Of a DNA stretch of 64,000 nucleotides, positions 61,365 through 64,000 are shown one piece after another. The notes under the pieces are model-generated. The model had not been told where the DNA came from. It worked only from the letters and a program-made list of their open reading frames with translations, and did no database searches. Position numbers and translations under genes: made by a program. How positions within the stretch are numbered: position 1 is the stretch's first letter; every line of letters starts with the position of its first letter. The DNA is from Salinimicrobium gaetbulicola (GTDB lineage Bacteria > Bacteroidota > Bacteroidia > Flavobacteriales > Flavobacteriaceae). The stretch covers positions 558,001 through 622,000 of the forward strand of contig NZ_JBHTJP010000032.1 of assembly GCF_042676025.1 (NCBI RefSeq), given 5' to 3'.

Positions 61365-61712
61365 ATGCAGTTAAAAAATCACGTAGCGCTTTTACTGGTT
61401 GTCATTTTCCTGGGAAAACTTGTGACCGTTGACTCTAAAGGCTTTGGTGCCCTTTTGGATTCATCGGGCATGACCCTGGTGAATAAAATGTGTTCAAAAA
61501 AACTGCCGAACAATAAAACTTCGGAAGACCTTTCTACAGACACCGTAATTCAGGGTCTGGAAATGGATTTTCTATGCCATACTGCATTTGATCATAATAT
61601 TACAGAATGGGGTGTGACAATGACCGAAGACAACTTTCGAGAATATAACTATCAGACTCCAGGAGTTTTTTCATCCCTACAGAAAAAATTCTACCCGCCC
61701 CCCAAGGTCTGA
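61365..61712 (+). CDS. Small secreted protein with two-Cys motifs, unknown function
   Basis: A 115-residue protein with an N-terminal hydrophobic segment (LKNHVALLLVVIFLGKL) as signal or anchor. The mature part has NKMCSKKLPNN, MDFLCHTAFDHN and ends in FYPPPKV. Two cysteines and two histidines in this spacing suggest metal or thiol chemistry, but I recognise no family. It is the first gene under the Crp/Fnr-like promoter and 94 bases upstream of the DoxX-like gene, so it may work with the sulfur/redox proteins. Confidence 0.6.
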   Translation: MQLKNHVALLLVVIFLGKLVTVDSKGFGALLDSSGMTLVNKMCSKKLPNNKTSEDLSTDTVIQGLEMDFLCHTAFDHNITEWGVTMTEDNFREYNYQTPGVFSSLQKKFYPPPKV

Positions 61713-61806
61713 TATTTTTACGTCTACAAATTGCACGGGTCTAAATCTGAAGACATACTTCGTCTTGTTTTAACCCCCATTTATCTAATCATCATATTAC
61801 ATATTA

Positions 61807-62214
61807 ATGACCACTAAAATTGTAGTGACGCGTCGTTCGGTTCAGATTTTCCGAATAATGCTAAGCGGAATCTTTCTAGTTGCCAGTTTCAGCCATATCG
61901 TCAAGGTAGATAAAACTGTGCAGCGTATAGATCAGGCCAGGTTTAAAGGCATCGCCTATTTCTTTGGAGAACCAAAGCTCCTGGTGATCACCTCGGGAAT
62001 CGTAATGTTTATTGCAGGTATTGGACTTTTAGCAGGGTTTAAAACCCGGTGGGCCGCAATAATTCTTGCGGCAGTCTTGATCCCTATCACCCTTACCGTA
62101 CAGGTAGGCCAGATCACTACCCTTGGACCTCTTTTTAAGAACATCGCGATCCTTGGCGGATTAAGCTTTTTTATCATCAATGATTTTAATAACCCAGAAA
62201 AAAATAACAAATGA
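61807..62214 (+). CDS. DoxX-like membrane protein
   Basis: A 135-residue membrane protein with four helices. RIMLSGIFLVASFSHIVKVDK, FIAGIGLLAGFKTRWAA and LFKNIAILGGLSFFII are the DoxX/MauE-type pattern. DoxX proteins are linked to thiosulfate or quinone chemistry (thiosulfate:quinone oxidoreductase in archaea) and to oxidative stress. Its stop overlaps the DsrE-like gene by four bases. Confidence 0.82.
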   Translation: MTTKIVVTRRSVQIFRIMLSGIFLVASFSHIVKVDKTVQRIDQARFKGIAYFFGEPKLLVITSGIVMFIAGIGLLAGFKTRWAAIILAAVLIPITLTVQVGQITTLGPLFKNIAILGGLSFFIINDFNNPEKNNK

Positions 62215-62639
62215 AAAATATACTTTTAGCGAGTTTCGCAATACTACTTAGCCTCTTCACCAATCCTTTACAGGCCCAGACCAACCACGAAAAACATGCA
62301 GATCATGTAAATTATGTGATCCTCACCCGCAAGGTGCCACAATTAAAGCCAATACTGTCAGCAGCCGAAGAACTTGCTTTACAGGATGGTGACAAATTCG
62401 GGGATTTCCAGGTGGTGGTCTGCGGAAAAGCCGTACAGGACCTTACCAATAAAGAGACCATGAGCGGCTTTCTTCAAAAAGCCGAAAAATCAGGCGTAAT
62501 CATCAATGCTTGCGGATTTTCTCTGAAGAAATTCGGTGTAGACAAAGCTCAACTTCCCGAAGAACTTCGGGTTGTAGAAAACGGTATACTTCACAATTTC
62601 GAGCTTCAGAAGAAAGGATACCTAAGTATCGAACTTTAA
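62211..62639 (+). CDS. Exported DsrE-like protein
   Basis: A 142-residue protein with a signal peptide (1-22, ending LQAQ) and a DsrE/DsrF-like fold. C71 (VVVCGKAV) and C101 (INACGFSL) lie where sulfur-carrier cysteines are found in the family. Export to the periplasm is unusual compared with cytoplasmic TusD/DsrE, but is known in flavobacterial homologues. It probably carries or moves sulfur next to the TlpA-type thioredoxin encoded 19 bases downstream. Confidence 0.83.
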   Translation: MKNILLASFAILLSLFTNPLQAQTNHEKHADHVNYVILTRKVPQLKPILSAAEELALQDGDKFGDFQVVVCGKAVQDLTNKETMSGFLQKAEKSGVIINACGFSLKKFGVDKAQLPEELRVVENGILHNFELQKKGYLSIEL

Positions 62640-62658
62640 ACCATTAAACCATCTACCC

Positions 62659-63252
62659 ATGAATAAAAAATTGAAAAAGAATTTAATAGAATACGGAATT
62701 ATTGGCGCTGTTTTCATCATGCTTTTCGTGACCGGACTTCATACAGAAGTATTTGGGTTTTTGCAAAGAGGGATCCTCGCCACGGGGCTCATGAACCCAA
62801 ATACAGAGGAAAAAGCTGAAGTAGCTGCCACAACCCCCGCAAAAGGCGCAATTCTGGACCTCAACCTGGTGAATTCAAAAGGAGAGCAGGTGAACATGAA
62901 GCAGTTCAAAGGGAAGGTCATCTTCCTGAACTTCTGGGCCACATGGTGTCCTCCCTGTATCGCAGAAATGCCCGGCATACACAATCTTTATAAGGAAGTA
63001 AAGGATGATAATGTGGAATTTATCATGCTTTCTGTAGATCAGGATTTTGAAAAAGCCAAAAAGTTCAAAAAGAACAAGGGTTACGAATTTGAGATCTACC
63101 AGGCCACAGATCCCATTCCGCAGATGTACTCCACCAGAAACATTCCAACAACCTATGTAATTGATTACGAGGGTAATATTGCCTTAACTCATTTAGGAAT
63201 GGGGAATTTTGACACCAATGATTTCAAACAATTTCTGAAAAACCTGCAATAA
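62659..63252 (+). CDS. TlpA-family membrane-anchored thioredoxin
   Basis: A 197-residue protein with an N-terminal membrane helix (~10-27) and a periplasmic thioredoxin-fold domain (~62-197). The redox motif is C97-P-P-C100 in NFWATWCPPC, and the cis-proline is in NIPTTYVID. It reduces periplasmic disulfides or persulfides, perhaps of the DsrE-like protein. Last gene of the operon; a hairpin follows at about 10 bases. Confidence 0.92.
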   Translation: MNKKLKKNLIEYGIIGAVFIMLFVTGLHTEVFGFLQRGILATGLMNPNTEEKAEVAATTPAKGAILDLNLVNSKGEQVNMKQFKGKVIFLNFWATWCPPCIAEMPGIHNLYKEVKDDNVEFIMLSVDQDFEKAKKFKKNKGYEFEIYQATDPIPQMYSTRNIPTTYVIDYEGNIALTHLGMGNFDTNDFKQFLKNLQ

Positions 63253-63262
63253 ATTGATCACG

Positions 63263-63295
63263 GCTGTCAAAAATCTGACTTTTGGCAGCTGTTTT
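63263..63295 (+). terminator. Terminator of the DoxX-DsrE-TlpA operon
   Basis: GCTG-t-CAAAA and TTTTG-g-CAGC pair (one U-G) around a seven-base loop, 11 bases after the stop. Confidence 0.7.
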
Positions 63296-63367
63296 CCAGG
63301 CCAAGAAAAAAAGAATTTTATGAGAAAAGGTATACTTATAGATAATTTTATCTTGGTAGGATGTTTA

Positions 63368-63399
63368 AAAACCTGCAGCAATTGAAGCCTGCAGGTTTT
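63368..63399. terminator. Bidirectional terminator before the methyltransferase gene
   Basis: AAAACCTGCAG (63368-63378) pairs perfectly with CTGCAGGTTTT (63389-63399). T-rich runs lie on both sides. It serves the minus-strand methyltransferase (stop at 63404) and backs up the plus-strand operon. Confidence 0.88.
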
Positions 63400-63403
63400 C
63401 TTT

Positions 63404-64000
63404 TTATTTTTTTTGAGCCACGAACCTTATGACCGATCCAAGCCCCTTATGGTGCACACCTTCCTTTAGATCTACCTCGGCTTCGTAAAACTCCAGAAAT
63501 TTGAGTTCTCCAAAATCCTTTTTTATTTCTTCCATTGAAAAGAGCAAGGCTTCATCTTTAGGTCCACCCACTTTGGGGTTGACCTGCTGGTAGGCAGGGT
63601 GTTTTTCACTGAAGCCTTCAAAGAATACCAGCCCGTCCCGTCTCAAATAAGAGATAAGGCGTTTGTGGTAATCTGCTCGTATTTCTGGAGGGAAATGTGC
63701 ATAGATCAGCGCAACTGCATCAAACTCTTCCTTCTCATATCCCAGTTCAGGAAGCTTACCCACCTTATATTCTATTTCAACCCCTCTTTTTTTGGCTAGT
63801 TTCTCTGCTTTCTTTTTTGCTTCACTGCTTTGATCAAAAGCGCCAACCTTCCATGCCTCTTCAGCTGCGAACACCGCATTTCGCCCCTCTCCTTCGGCAG
63901 CGAAAAGTATCTCTCCCGGTAAAAATTCCAAGAGTTTTTCTTTAAAATACTCATTGGGTTCTTCCCCATAAATGTATTCTTCCCCACTGAAACGCCCGTC
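63404..64000 (-). CDS. SAM-dependent methyltransferase (5' part beyond window)
   Basis: The visible part is about 199 residues and open to the window edge; the start lies beyond 64000. It begins GRFSGEEYIYGEEPNEYF, the usual N-terminal segment of a class I methyltransferase close to the tellurite-resistance TehB/thiopurine type. Then LFAAEGEGRNAVFAAEEAW is the SAM loop (E-G-E-G-R-N), with AVALIYAHFPP in the motif IV position. A shorter start (TTG at 63931) would remove the SAM-binding entry and is not credible. Substrate unknown. Confidence 0.83.
   Translation of the reverse strand, partial: DGRFSGEEYIYGEEPNEYFKEKLLEFLPGEILFAAEGEGRNAVFAAEEAWKVGAFDQSSEAKKKAEKLAKKRGVEIEYKVGKLPELGYEKEEFDAVALIYAHFPPEIRADYHKRLISYLRRDGLVFFEGFSEKHPAYQQVNPKVGGPKDEALLFSMEEIKKDFGELKFLEFYEAEVDLKEGVHHKGLGSVIRFVAQKK

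Noticed and set aside
57692..63252. Treating the sulfur region as a mobile island
   Set aside because: No integrase, transposase, flanking repeat or tRNA is present, and base use looks like the neighbours. It appears to be an ordinary chromosomal region.

Overview
The window is ordinary chromosomal DNA of a member of the Bacteroidota, most likely a marine Flavobacteriaceae species close to Gramella/Christiangramia. The evidence is the gene content (rprX/rprY, the bamD-rpoZ-coaBC-porD-recN block, a monomeric isocitrate dehydrogenase, a long-form GAPDH, T9SS-linked proteins), the AT-rich base composition, and repeated promoter -7 boxes of the Bacteroidota form TAnnTTTG. I see no rRNA or tRNA gene, CRISPR array, insertion sequence, integrase or phage gene.

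Layout. 1-3.7 kb: the start of a secreted NHL/HYR protein and an RprX/RprY two-component pair. 3.7-13.7 kb: a long minus-strand housekeeping run (coaE, ybbR-like, glycosyltransferase, fabI, recN, porD-like, coaBC, rpoZ, bamD, dapA, a DUF6913-type gene). 13.7-20.2 kb: a signalling patch with two small multi-pass membrane proteins, a periplasmic-binding hybrid histidine kinase, a lone receiver and a multi-PAS kinase. 20.5-25.6 kb: ligA, a VOC protein, prmC, an acetyltransferase and a D-lactate dehydrogenase. 25.7-28.9 kb: a translationally coupled plus-strand run (ribD, HAD, EamA, YigZ). 28.9-36.9 kb: dnaA, LMW phosphatase, an RsmI-like methylase, cell-wall genes (lysozyme-like, mltG, dapF) and a DegP/HtrA protease. 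37-44.5 kb: GAPDH, trmD, rplS, icd and oxyR. The 558-base gap between rplS and icd is full of hairpins and probably encodes one or more structured RNAs. 44.5-49.7 kb: small conserved proteins, a DUF4870-PadR-PspC envelope module and a PAS-only protein. 49.7-57.6 kb: trxB, a TRIC channel, a split YeeE/YedE-type sulfur transporter, a dehydrogenase that has lost its catalytic residues, and a three-gene acyl-CoA carboxylase. 57.6-63.4 kb: a sulfur/redox region. The window ends inside a SAM methyltransferase.

How the genes work together. The most interesting part is 57.6-63.3 kb. One minus-strand operon encodes a sterol-desaturase-family membrane protein, a CstB-like persulfide dioxygenase/rhodanese fusion and a DUF3703 protein. 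A facing plus-strand operon encodes a small secreted Cys protein, a DoxX-like protein, an exported DsrE-like protein and a membrane-anchored TlpA-type thioredoxin. Both promoters carry a palindrome of the form GTAAC-N4-GTnAC, centred exactly 33 bases upstream of the -7 box. This is the geometry of a class II Crp/Fnr activator site, so the two operons look like one regulon for reactive sulfur species or oxygen/redox change. The split YeeE/DUF6691 transporter at 52 kb may belong to the same physiology but shows no such site.

Several genes (rprX, ribD, the TRIC gene) have a perfect -7 box ending only four bases before the start codon, which suggests leaderless mRNAs. Start sites were moved from the longest open frame where family length, gene overlap or promoter position argued for it; this is stated in each entry.
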